Positions 47,579 through 59,192 of a stretch of DNA of 64,000 nucleotides are shown one piece after another (within the stretch, counting starts at the first letter, position 1; every line of letters begins with the position of its first letter). Origin of the DNA: Iris pallida (taxonomy: Eukaryota; Streptophyta; Magnoliopsida; Asparagales; Iridaceae); NCBI GenBank assembly GCA_029216955.1, contig JANAVB010029819.1, forward strand, positions 38,639,854 to 38,703,853, in the 5' to 3' direction. The translations under genes were made by a program, and so were the position numbers. The notes under the pieces are model-generated. The model ran no database searches and was not told the DNA's origin. It saw nothing but the letters and a program-made list of their open reading frames with translations.

Positions 47579-47790
47579 GTCGGTGCTATCAGGTAATGAT
47601 GGCCATTAAGTATCAGACGCCACGTAGATTTTGGCACAATAAGACTGGACGCAGTCTGATATATGGCGCATCATGTTCAATAGCACAGTTTGTTCTATGA
47701 GCTTCATATCAGTGGCGCAACCTGATTGTTGGGGCGCAACTTGATCACTGGTTAGTAGGTTCATGGCGCAACTTGATTTTTAGGCCCTAG
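47579..47790 (-). repeat. Element B 5' LTR, distal part (beyond element C)
   Basis: It continues the B LTR: ATCAGGTAATGATGGC here matches 2768-2784, and CAACTTGATTTTTAGG matches 2917-2932. Several TGGCGCAAC motifs occur. It stops at 47790, where E2 LTR sequence begins without a proper LTR end, so about 730 bp of the B LTR are lost. Confidence 0.75.
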
Positions 47791-48569
47791 ACACCCGACA
47801 ACCTAGCCGCAGCCATACACCGACCCCGGCCCGTCCCGACACCGCCTCCGACCATCTCCTCCTCCTTGCCCGACTCCCCAACCCAGCCACCGCCAACAGA
47901 ACTGCCACCACCAGGCCACCTTTCCGACCTCGCTACCCCGGCCTCCCCGTTGCCAGAATTCACCGCGGCCGACGCTGCCCAAACCCATCACCCATCACCA
48001 CCACCACCACCGCCTCAGCCCAACGCCACCTCCATACCATCCATCACCACCGCCGTCGCCATTACCACCACCAGGAACAACCTAGTTACAACCACCTTTA
48101 CCACCACGTACGGGCACCCCCGCCGGCGACAAACCCCAAAAAATAAAAGAAAATTGGGGCAAAACCCTCACATTCCATCCTCCGTCGAGACCGACCCGTT
48201 CCCGCCAGCCGAAGATCGGAGCACCGCTCCAGTGACCATCTCCGTGCTGCCTCCGGCGACCCGTCGCAGCACCACCGCTGCAGCAACCGACGAGCCGCCT
48301 CCTTCGGCTATCGATCTACCGCTTGCGCCACTACTAAAATCTGCTCAATTGGCGACATATATTTAGCGATGTTCAATTAACGTCGCTAAATTGTGTATAT
48401 TAGCGACGTTTTGTCTAAACGTCGCTAATAGTCGCTACCAGCGACGACCTAAGTGACGTAACAACGACGTATATTAATCACATGATCTAGTCATCGTGAA
48501 ACGTCGCTCTGACGTCGCTAATAGCGACTAACTTAGCGACGGTAGTGATAGCGTCGCTAAGTTCTAATT

Positions 48570-49330
48570 ATATCCCCCTCTACCGATTCATTTTCCTCCA
48601 TTTTACTCTCTCACTCTCTCTCCTCCCCCCTCCGGCGCTCTAACTCTCGCCGGCGACTCTCACTCTCTCCGACGACTCGCCTCCCTCTTCGGTACGTGAC
48701 TTTCCCCCTCCCCCTCTCTTTCTCCCTCTCTCTATCTCTCTCCGGCTGTTTTGGTTGTTGGTGGTTGGGGGGGTACGGGTGGCTCGGGGGGAGGTGCAGG
48801 AGGATGCGGGTGGTTGGGGGTGAGTGGGGAGTGGCTGGGGGGGTGGGGCAGGGGGGACGAGGGTGGCTGGAGGAGGGGAGCTAGGATTTGGGTTCGGGTT
48901 ACGGTTCATTTCCTCCCATTTTACTCTCTCACTCTCTCCTCCCCTCCCTCCGGCGCTCTCACTCTCTCGGGCGCTCTCACTCTCTCCGGCGACTCTCACT
49001 CTCTCCGGCGACTCTCATCCCTCTCCGGTACGTGGTACTCTTCCCCTCCCTCTCTTTTTCTCTCTCCGGCTGTTTTGGTTGTTGGTGGTTGGAGGAGTGC
49101 GCGTGGCTCGGGGGGAGAGACAGAGGGGATGCGGGTGGTTCGGGGGTGAGTGGGGGGTGGCTGAGGGGTGGGGCAGGAGGACGAGGGCGGTTGGGGGAGG
49201 GGAGCTAGGTGTAGGGTTCGGGTTAGGGTTGGGTATGTGTGGGCGGCTGGGGGAGGGAAGCAGGAGGGGTGGGGGCGACTGGGGGAGGAAGCAAGGGGGA
49301 GGGGAGGGTTAGGGTTCGGGTTAGGGGTGG
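48570..49330 (+). repeat. CACTA-2 tandem duplication with G-rich tracts
   Basis: A segment with CT-rich DNA, CCGGCGACTCTCACTCTC-like units, then GGCTGTTTTGGTTGTTGGTGG and long G-runs occurs twice (about 48600-48900 and 48910-49210). The G-runs could form quadruplexes. GGGTTAGGGTTCGGGTTAG near 49303 resembles plant telomere repeat but is too short and irregular to be one. Frames crossing this tract are Gly-rich artefacts. Confidence 0.65.
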
Positions 49331-49995
49331 TGTAGGGGAGGCTTGGTCAGGGGCACCGATAGTGCCAAAAAATCTGATAATTTAGTAATAATTATTTATT
49401 TTCCGACACCAAAAAATGTGATACTCCGATTCGAACGCACCAAGAGTGCCGATATTTGTAACAAGTAGTTTGTTGGTTGGTTAATTGGTAACATGGTGAT
49501 CGGGATATATAGTCCCTGCAGCCATTCGACTGGCGAGGCAGAAACTATGGTATGATATGGTGATCAGGACATAGTCCCTGCAGCCATTCGACTGGCGAGG
49601 CAGAAACTATGTAGCCGTAGATAAAGTTGACTGTCCTCCGACTCTCATCCCTCGGCAATGATGATATGACAACCTATCACTATATCTTATATAGTAGTAG
49701 ATGTTGTCTTAGTATTACATTATGTGAGTTCATCTTGATTTTGTTACATTCTTCAGATACTAGATACGATAAGAACATATACTACACCATATGTACAGAA
49801 CATAGATGATTCACACTATTGTATGCTAGAATGAATTTTGGGTTGTGTTCTGAGCCATCCGTTCTCACACTTGGCAAGAAATCGAATTTTCTGTACTTTA
49901 TCTGTTTTCGAAAATGTACTCAAATTACATGATGGTTCCTTTAGTTAGCTTGCTTATGTTACAATTATTTTATTTGTGAATATCGATCTTACTAG

Positions 49996-50229
49996 ATGGC
50001 ACCCATGACCCGAGGAGCGGCACGTCGTTTGAGGAAAACAGTGAATACTAAGGTGGCTCCTCCTACTGTTAAGGAGGAAGTGGCACCGGTAGCTAGTGAG
50101 ACCGGGAGTTCTATTCATGCAGCACTTGCAAGGGACTACATCTCTCCTGCCGCCATCGATCCCACTTATTCGAGGTGGTTGCATGATCGTATCACTGAGC
50201 GTTTGCGTGAGCTGCGTGGTTCTTATTAG
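49996..50229 (+). CDS. Small ORF in CACTA-2, 77 residues, unknown
   Basis: ATG at 49996 follows TCTTACTAG. The product starts MAPMTRGAARRLRKTV, is basic at the N-terminus, and has IDPTYSRWLHDRITERLREL near the C-terminus, which could be a short helix. It lies in the unique part between two repeats of CACTA-2. I recognise no family. It may be the rest of an element-encoded protein or a captured fragment. Confidence 0.25.
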   Translation: MAPMTRGAARRLRKTVNTKVAPPTVKEEVAPVASETGSSIHAALARDYISPAAIDPTYSRWLHDRITERLRELRGSY

Positions 50230-50679
50230 CTATTAGTAGTTATTTGTATTGGACTATTTGTATTGGATTGTTTTTGTATTAGACTATATATATGAATTAG
50301 TACTGTGTCAATCAATGGATTGTATTGGACTATGACATGGTGATCAGGACATAGTCCCTGCAGCCATTCGACTGGCGAGGCAGAAACTATGTAGCCGTAG
50401 ATAAAGTTGACTGCCTTCTGACCCTCTTCCCTTGGCAATGATGATATGACAACCTATCACTATATCTTATATAGTAGTAGATGATGTCTTAGTACTACAT
50501 TATGTGCGTTCATCTTGATTCTGTTACATTCTTCAGATACTAGATAGGATAAGAACATATACTACACCATATGTACATAACATAGATGATTCACACTAAT
50601 GTATGCTAGAATGAATTTTGGGTTGTGTTCTGAGCCATCCGTTCTCACACTTAAATAGATATGAATTAGTACTGTGAGA

Positions 50680-50850
50680 GCGCCGGAGAGAGTGAAAGCG
50701 CCGGGGGGGGAAGGAGAGAGAGTGAGAGAGTAAAATGGGGGAAAATGAATTGATGGGGGAATATAATTAGAATTTAGCGACATTCATACTAACGTCGCTA
50801 AATTAGTCGCTATTAGCGACGTCATAGCGACATTTCGCGACGACTAGCTC
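50680..50850 (-). repeat. Inverted copy of the CACTA-2 left-end region
   Basis: Reverse-complemented, this matches about 48480-48660 (GCGACGT motifs, TTCTAATTATAT, TTTTACTCTCTCACTCTCTC, CCGGCGCT). It gives a hairpin with arms of about 150 bp and a loop of about 2 kb, and suggests a rearranged or partly nested CACTA. Confidence 0.75.
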
Positions 50851-53800
50851 ATGTAACTATGTAGCCGTAGATGAAGTTGACTGTCCTCCGACCCTCATCC
50901 CTCGGCAATGATGATACGACAACCTATCACTATATCTTATATAGTAGTAGATGATAGTTTAGTATTACATTATGTGAGTTCATCTTAATTCTGTTACATT
51001 CTTCAGATACTAGATACTAGATTCGATAAGAACGTATACTACACCATATGTACAGAACATAGATGATTCACACTAATGTATGCTAGAATGAATTTTGGGT
51101 TGTGTTCTGAGCCATCTGTTCTCACACTTAAAACACATATGAATTAGTACTGTGTCAATCTTTGTTTTTGTATTTTCGGCGAACCCAGGGATTGGATTCT
51201 GTATTTTGTATTTTGACTTTGTATGTATTCGGGGATATTCAGTTTTTTTCGTTGAGGATACTGAGTTTGTACGTATTTGCGGATATTGATTTGATTTGTT
51301 GAGGATATTATATATTGACATTGTTCGTTGCGGATAGTATTTTTTTCTTTATATTTTTTGTATATTCTGGAATGTATTGTGTGTGCCGGTGTTGAGTGGT
51401 CCACCGAGGGGATCGACGAACCCAGGGATTAGATTCTGTATTTTGTATTTTGTATTCTGTATTTTGGCTCACGCTCCAGCTCCATTTGCATTCTGGAACC
51501 TATTTTTTTCATATTTTTTTAACTTAGCGACGTTTTTAGCGACGTTAACATTCGTCGCTAAATAGTAGCGACGTTAATAAATGTCGCTAAAAGCGTCGCT
51601 AAATGCTGACATGGCAACACGTGGCACCAAATCTTATGTCAGCACTTCGTCGCCAAAACGTCGCAATAGTGTCGCTAAACGGCGACCACACAATAACGTC
51701 GCCTTTTACGTGGCTAATTAGCGTCAACGTAAAAACGTCGCAAATAATGTTGCTAATTAGCGACGTTAATAACATCGCAAAATAACGTCGCCCAAAACGT
51801 CGCTAAATTCATTTAGCGACGTTTTCACCGAGTTTAGTGACGTTTTGCAACGTCGCTAATATGACAAATTTTTGTAGTGCCTCCAAGGATCCCGCTGAGA
51901 GCCTCCAGCACAGCGCGTGAAAACCACGCGGCGCCGCATGTGGCGAGCTTCCCGCCTCCGTCGCGAAACCCCACGGCGGGATCCTCGCGCCCGACGTGCC
52001 CTGCCATCCTCTGCAGGTGGTCGTACTGCCCTTCGTGCCGTCGTTTCCCCACCCATTGCCGCCGAGACCTCTCTTCCCTCTCGCCCCTCTCTTCGAACCT
52101 CCTACTCCCTCTTTCCCTCTTCCTCCTCTTGCTCACTCTCTCCCACTCCTCTCCTTCTTCCCTCTCGCTCTTCTCATCCTCTCCCGATCTCTCTCTCTCC
52201 CTCTTATTATTTTTTTCTCTGATGGATTCTCTCCTCAAACTTCTTCTTCCGATTCTTCTCCTTCCTTTGTTATTTTTTTCTCTCTCTCTCAAAACGAGAA
52301 GAGAAAAATAATAATATTTCTTTTGTTTACTTATTATTATTATTATTATCATTATTATTATTATTGTTATTATTATAATATTTTCTATTATAAAAAAACA
52401 AAAAAATAAAAGATGTGTTGATATTTTGTTATAGTCGCATTTTTTATTATTTTGTTTTGTTACAGTGAAAATTTTATTATTACAACTATATGTACTTTCT
52501 ATTTGTTATTATTATTATATTCTCTTAGTATGCAAGGGGTGTATATACCAATAGGTACATATACCATGATTTAGTATAAATGGTTATAAGAAATTTTGAT
52601 ATTATTTTGGTTAATTACTAATTATTATTATTTAGAGTTTATTATTACTTTGAAAGTGATCAATAGTTTTTTAAAAATATTTTGGGCTTTAATAAATTTT
52701 ATTGTCTAATTATTTCACCTGAACTTTTGAGTTTATAAATATACTGATGGGCTTGGCCCTATACATATGGATTTTGAAACCTTGAAGATACTATTATATT
52801 ATTTTATTTTTAGGTTTTCAAAGTACTTATCTAACTATATTGACTAATAAAATATATAATATTTTCAAGTATTTACGTATAATTATTTTTCAAGTATTAT
52901 AAATAGTTTTCTAAAATTGTATACATATTATTTACCTAATTTTGTTTGATTACCCTTCTGTCCATGATTAAACCCATTACTCATATTCCCTCGCCAATTC
53001 TGGACTTCTTTGTGATGACCCTAGACTACTTGACTATTTTGGACACGATGGAACAATCCATGACATCATCAGAGGCCGTCTTGCATAGTTGTACACCAAA
53101 GTCATATTTTGTGCTACCTTGATCATTGCAGCACACCAGGCGACCCACCAGGCAAGTATACCTTGCGAATTTACTGTCGTATTATTTATTTTTCATATTA
53201 TTTACTTTGTTTCATATTGTTAGTTTTCTTTGTTATAAATTGTGCGTCCAAGCCACACTTGGGTGCAAGCGACTCTATTAGTCGTTTTACTTTATTTTAT
53301 GCATGTTAACTTAGTTTTAGCGGCCAACCTTCTTGTTGGGGATATCCTTATATCTCCTTGGGCCATGATACTCATACTACACGATTTGAGATATTTTTCT
53401 AGGGGCATGACTTATGGATTGGCCATCTCTTAAGTCGTGTGACGGTAGATGATCGTAACTGCAGTGACTAGGGTTTTAGAAACTCAAGCAGTTACAAAAC
53501 TGGACAGGTCATGGACATGACTTGGTCAGTATGGGAAATATTGGGGGAGGACAGTCGCGAGTGCGTATGGAAATCCAAACAGGTAACCCACAGTCTCCGG
53601 ATCAAACTGTGGCAATTTATATTTACAGATGTCCTCTGACGTTTTGGACGTTACGAACGGATACGGATGACTGGATGCCCATTACGTACTTATAGCCTAA
53701 AATCCCACCCATGCGCATGAAAGTTGTCCTCTAAATTGCACAATAAATGGTTAGCATTCCTTTTTGCATATTGGCGTCTATGAGAGTCTTGCATATTATT

Positions 53801-54230
53801 ATTATTTTGACAGTTCATATTAAGCTTGTTCTTCCTGTATCTTGTTACGTCCCTCTGAGGACCTGGTTATTTTCCAGGTGTGTGTTCATGTCTTCCGCAG
53901 GTATCCTAGCCGGGATCGGGGTCTTCTCCATTTATTCGAAGATGACGTGACTTGGTTCCTCCATGCTACTTCCACTTAGTCTTTTTATATATCATGTACT
54001 TTTTTCTTTTTATTTTGGTTGGTAGTGGATGTGTCTCCACCCAACATATTGTACCAAAACAATTCATCATATGAGATCTCTTATTTTCTTATTTTTTGGA
54101 TGAGATTAGTTAGTTGTGGTTTACTGCATTTTACAGCTTATGTATACATACAAGGCCCATGTACTTCGTATGTATATAGCTGGCATGTCTACGTACTTAG
54201 TCCTACGTATTTTAGGACTGGGGCGTTACA

Positions 54231-56983
54231 TATTTTTGTGGTGGCCCATGCAGGTCAAGTTTATCACTTCGGTTACGTTATTGTACCGATTTGAGCCTGC
54301 AAATAGGATTAGAGTCTAGGATCTCATCCATATACTTGACATTCTTTCTTGACTCCAAACTTCGAACTCTCGTTTGCCTCCCTTGATTGTATCTTGTTTG
54401 ACCCCTTTCTACCGTGAATCCTTACTTTCTCGTGCTTAATGTAGGTTAGGAAGATGACTACACTAGTATATGCTCATAGGTCAAACACGTGACTAGAAGA
54501 ATTACATTCACAATTAGTATACATTGAGATCTTATTTAAGATATAGAGGCATTAATTTTTTTAAAAGTATGATCTTAAGGATTAGTTAATTCTAAGTTGG
54601 GTAGTAGCAATATTACCAACTTTGAGGACAGGGAGAATTTTATCTTGAGACTACTAGGAGTATTCACCAAAGGATTGATAGAAGATTGAGTAAAATCTTT
54701 GATTTTTAAGATTTAGAAAATATTTATGATTTTCGGGTTATAGCTATTCAAATCTTTTGAGGATATAAATTGATTTGAGAAAAATTTTAAATTTTGAACT
54801 GTGTCATACGATCTATGATTGATAAATTTATTTAGATTTCGAGTTTAATATTTCAATTGTGAAAAAAAATCTTCAAATTTTGTCGCGTAATTCATGATTG
54901 ATAAGATTATCTAAATCTTGAGTTTAAAGTTTGGATTTATAATATTACGATTTTGTGAAAAATTTATTAAGAGATATGATAAAGCTTATTTTGAGATTGA
55001 TTAGAGGAATCTAAATTTTTTTAAAGTTATGATGGATGACCTCAACCGACTAGAAAATAAGAATGTTTAGTTTGTGCATATTGGAGGGAAAATACATATA
55101 TATTTTATCATACTAAGGGTTATCTTAGGGTTATTAAAGACTTAAATTATTTTTATGATTATGCTTGAATATCGTAGTTTATGTCAAGCTCGGAAATATA
55201 TATTAGGAACTCGAATTTTGGGATTAAATCTTATCTTGATAGAGAACCAAGAAGCAGGCAAGGTCACCCTAATGAGATAGAGGTACTCTACATTCCATCC
55301 ATGACCAAGATAGTTGTATATACACAAGTATAGTTAGTCTTCGACTAAACCATGTGACTATATCTCAATTTTGACTTACTCGATCTTTTTCCAAATCCAG
55401 ATCTTTTATTATGACCTTCTAACCGTTTGAAATTTGAGAAATGATTTAATCGTTCCTTGACTGTATCCACCTAGGAGACTATCTTCTCTTTGAAAACTGT
55501 GTCCCTAAATTATTTTACTATATTCCTTAATTAATTTTATTTTATGCTTCAACTTGATCTTCTTTAATGTTTGTGCATTAATTGTCGTTTCATGAACTCC
55601 CACTTTCTATTTTAGATCTTTTTGTGTCCTTTACCGTAACTTTGATATTTGGAGTGTAATACTAGCTGTTACCTTTCAACAAATTTTATATGTAAGACCT
55701 AGACGAGCTCACCTTCATATAGGTATATCATGTCCCACTCAAACACGTCCCTTGAACTCTATTTTTATGATATGATTTTCGGGTCATAAATACTAGACTA
55801 TAACCTTTACCATGATACCGATATATTTTTCGACCGAGGAGAGGGTCTCAACCACGAATCAATTCTTTCGATCCGATATGTGATTTTGTTCTACTTAATT
55901 CCTTAAATGCTTAACTTTGTGCTTTATCTTGATTGCTTGACCTATTGTCCCATCACACTACTAGTTTAACTCTTATAAGTTGGGCAGAATACCTCATGGC
56001 CTAACAAACCTTTGTCCTTGTGACCCATATTGATAAGTTTACTTAGACTAGAATTCAGAGGACCCTAACTCATCTAGTCAACCAAACCATTGATAAAAAA
56101 ATACTAGGACGACTACATAAGCCCAAACTTCAGGAAAGACTTAGATTTTAATGGATCTTCGACTATTTAATTTCCTTCATTAGTATTCCTTATATTTTGA
56201 CTATCTTATGATGCTAATTTAGCCTTAGTTTTGCATACTTATTCTTTTATCGAGCTTGTTCACGACATATGTGTTATTGGGGACGTCCACTAATATATTG
56301 TCTAATTAGAACCGGTGCATGATGGTCTGATCAACCAAGTGCACTTTGGTTCGCTTTTATCTATTGTTCTACGTGGATGGGACATGATTAAACTTGGCCT
56401 CTAGAATTCAATCCACGACTGCCTTGAAAATTCTTTTTGAAATTATTCAGTCGCCTTTGAACCACGTATTTGTATTCGATAATATCATCTTTGAACTCTA
56501 TATTGCTTTCGCCTTCACCTAATTTTAGAAGGGCGAAGCCGCTTATACTTGAATTTTCTCTAGTTGTCCTATCACTTATGACCATTATCACTCAATGTTA
56601 CTATATTTTCGTCTTAAAATTACTCGCCCTTTTTTCTCGATCCTAGGTTCATTATCACAACTCTCTAATCATCCTTGCAACTTGAATTGTTTCCTTAATC
56701 ATACTTCTAACCCATGTGATACTATACAATCTTCTCAAAGGAATCACCAACTCTTGATCTCTAACTAATTTACCTTCGTTCCATAAACCTTATTCTTTTC
56801 GAACGTTGACTAGCGACCCTTAACTATCCATACCCGTGATATTTTCTATGATCTACATCACGATTTCCTGCGGCGTGTTTTGTTGAACGTTGTACTTGAT
56901 TGTTCCCCATCGATATCCGATTGTCTTCTCATCCCCCACATATTCTTAATTTCGAGGACGAAATTCTTGTAAGTTGGGTAGGA
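54231..56983 (+). other. E2 interior, non-coding
   Basis: 2753 bp, AT-rich. I find no retroviral motif in any frame; the frames present are short and lack family features. The end carries ATTTCGAGGACGAAAT (56949-56964) and the purine tract AAGTTGGGTAGGA (56971-56983). The length is within 11 bp of the E1 interior, though the middle shows no obvious similarity to it. Confidence 0.7.
54239..54254 (+). other. Candidate primer binding site of E2
   Basis: TGGTGGCCCATGCAGG, eight bases after the LTR end. Identical to C, D and E1. Confidence 0.5.
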
Positions 56984-57702
56984 TGTAAAAATCCTAAATT
57001 TTTTACTATATTTTTAGTACTGATTATTTTTTTTTGTATTTATACGTCGCATAGTCGTATTGTACGTTGTGCGGGAATTTGCGTTTTTCGTATTTACTCG
57101 TCGAGTACGAATATGTGCGAGGTACATATTTTTAGAAAAATAATTTTAATTCTATTATTGGTGATGGTTTCAAAATAATATATATAATAATTATTTTTAT
57201 TAAAAGTTGTGAGAAGTATCTATCGAGGTTGCCAAAACTTATTATTTTAGTTATTTATAAAAAGGCTATCTTATTTTAATTGTGGTAATTTAGAAAACTA
57301 GATTATGTGAATATTCTACTCGTGTAAAGCGCATGAAAATTATTTCATGTATATTTTCAAAATTTATTTTTATTATTTATAATAATTTATTTAGCAAGAA
57401 GGTATTTTAAATATTTGAATATTTATATTTATTTTTGAAATTATTTTTAATGATATTTTATTAGTTATGAAAAAGCATTTAAAATTTTGTTTTATTTAAT
57501 GCTTAACTAATTTTGGCGATTTAAATTTGGAAAAAGATATTGTTGACTTTATTCTAATAGCTTTAAAATAAAGACGAGATTTAGCAAGATTTGAAAATTG
57601 ATTGGATTTAAATGATTTATATTTGATTTAATTTTAAATGGTGAATTATCTATGAAGGATTTAATTACTCATGCCCCTTATCTGAATAGGAGCCTCCATC
57701 TC

Positions 57703-57712
57703 CTATATAAGG
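57703..57712 (+). promoter_or_regulatory. TATA box of the E2 right LTR
   Basis: CTATATAAGG, the same decamer as in the D LTR. Predicted start near 57735, just ahead of the GC-rich island. Confidence 0.5.
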
Positions 57713-58197
57713 AGTCTCCATATGCTCCCCATTCATAAATTTTCCACCAATTTCTCTACAAATATACGTGTGTGCATCGTGTCCATGTTTTTCGTCCAAT
57801 TCTTATTTCATTTTTTTTACAAATACATTATCCATCTCTCCGTATCGACAGACCCGACACAATCAAATAACTAATCCCTAAACCTATCCTAACCTGGTCG
57901 ACACCAGCCACGATCAAGCCCTCCGCCATCTCCTTCGCCACCTATGACTATCATCCGTAACTCTAGCCCGGTACCACCAGGACCACTCCCGCTCGCCCGG
58001 CCAACCAGGGCCAACACCACCATCATCCCAACCACCTTGGTCATACCACAGCCACCAAACACAGAACCCCGACACAGCCATCCCACCACTGCAACCGACA
58101 GCCCGACCATCCCGGTCTTTCGCTCCCCTGACACCACCCCCACCTGAGTCGAACACCCGACAACCTAGCCGCAGCCACACACCAACCCCGGCCCGTC

Positions 58198-59118
58198 TTG
58201 ACACAGCCTCCGGCCATCTCCTCCTCCTTGCCCAACTCCCTAACCCAGCCATCGCCAACAGAACCGCCACCACCAGGCCACCTTCCCGATCTCTCTACCC
58301 CGGCCTCCCCGCTGTCAGATCTCACCGCGACCGACGTCGCCCAAACCCATTACCCATCACCACCACCGCCTCAGCCGAATGCCACCTCCACACCAGCCAT
58401 CACCACCGCCGTCGCCATTACCACTACCAGGAACAACCTAGTTACAACCACCTTCACCACCGCGTACGGGCACCTCCGCCGACGAGAAACCCTAAAAAAT
58501 AAAAGAAAAAGTGGGCAAAACCCCCACCTTCCATCCTCTGCCACGACCGACCCATTCCCGCCGGCTGAAGATCGGAGCGCCGCTCTAGTGCCCATCTCCG
58601 TGCTGCCTCCGGCGACCCGCCGCAGCACCACCGCTGCAGTAACCGACGAGCCGCCTCCCTCGGCTCTCGATCCACCGCTTATGCGGCCTCCAAGGATCCC
58701 GCTGAGAGCCTCCAGCACAGCGCGTAAAAACCATACGGCGCCGCCTGTGGCTAGCTCCCCGCCTCCGTTACGAAACCCCACGGCGGGACCTCCGCACCCG
58801 ACGCGCCGCCGCCATCCTCCGCAGGTGGTCGTACCGCCCGACGTGCCGCCGTTTCCCCGCCCCTTGCCACCGAGACCTCTCGCCCCTCTCTCCAAGCCCC
58901 CGATTCCCTCCTTCCCTCTTCCTCCTCTTGCTCACTCTTTTCCACTCCTCTCCTTCTTCCCTCTCTTCCCTCTCGCTCTTCTCATCCTCTCTCGATCTCT
59001 CTCTCTCCCTCTTATTATTTTTTTCTCTAATGGATTCTCTCCCCAAACTTCTTCTTCTGATTCTTCTTATTCCTTTGTTATTTTTTTTCTCTCTCTCAAA
59101 ACGAGAAGAGAACAATAA
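58198..59118 (+). other. 306-codon Pro/Ser/Thr-rich open frame in the E2 LTR, doubtful
   Basis: The longest plus-strand frame of the window outside pol. The sequence is low-complexity (PPP, TTT, SSS) and ends in a hydrophobic and Ser-rich part made by CT repeats. The left LTR keeps a related frame (47866-48366) up to the CACTA-2 insertion. Composition alone can keep such a frame open, and other strands are open here too. I regard it as probably non-coding leader DNA. Confidence 0.25.
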
Positions 59119-59137
59119 TAATAGTTTTTTTGTTTAC

Positions 59138-59192
<55 letters not shown>

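Larger units (their letters stand above)
49495..51129 (+). repeat. CACTA-2 internal repeats: a 55-60-bp unit and a 260-270-bp unit, three copies each
   Basis: The short unit (GTGATCAGGACATAGTCCCTG) begins near 49495, 49556 and 50336. The long unit (from CTATGTAGCCGTAG to CCGTTCTCACACTT) occupies about 49607-49872, 50387-50652 and 50857-51129. The second and third are separated by an inverted copy of the left-end sequence. Confidence 0.8.
48329..51879 (+). mobile_element. CACTA-2: non-autonomous CACTA element in the E2 LTR
   Basis: Its ends are CACTACTAAAATCTG and, inverted, CACTACAAAAATTTG. The right LTR of E2 provides the uninterrupted site (about 58676-58690), which fixes the borders. If the element is read as ACTAC...GTAGT, a 3-bp duplication GCC is seen (48327-48329 and 51879-51881). 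Both ends are packed with AGCGACG/CGTCGCTA motifs (48340-48560, 51520-51865), the subterminal repeats of this superfamily. No transposase domain was found, so it depends on another copy. Confidence 0.85.
47791..54230 (+). repeat. Left LTR of E2, 5'-truncated and split by CACTA-2
   Basis: 47791-48328 and 51880-54230 match 58153-58682 and 58683-61006 of the right LTR. The part equal to 56984-58152, which includes the TATA box, is missing, so this copy cannot start transcription from its own promoter. It ends GGACTGGGGCGTTACA. Confidence 0.85.

Noticed and set aside
48696..49312. Gly/Trp-rich frames of up to 162 codons in CACTA-2
   Set aside because: They come from G-rich duplicated DNA; several frames are open at once.
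49303..49330. Interstitial telomere repeat
   Set aside because: Only a few imperfect GGGTTAG units, inside a G-rich transposon tract.
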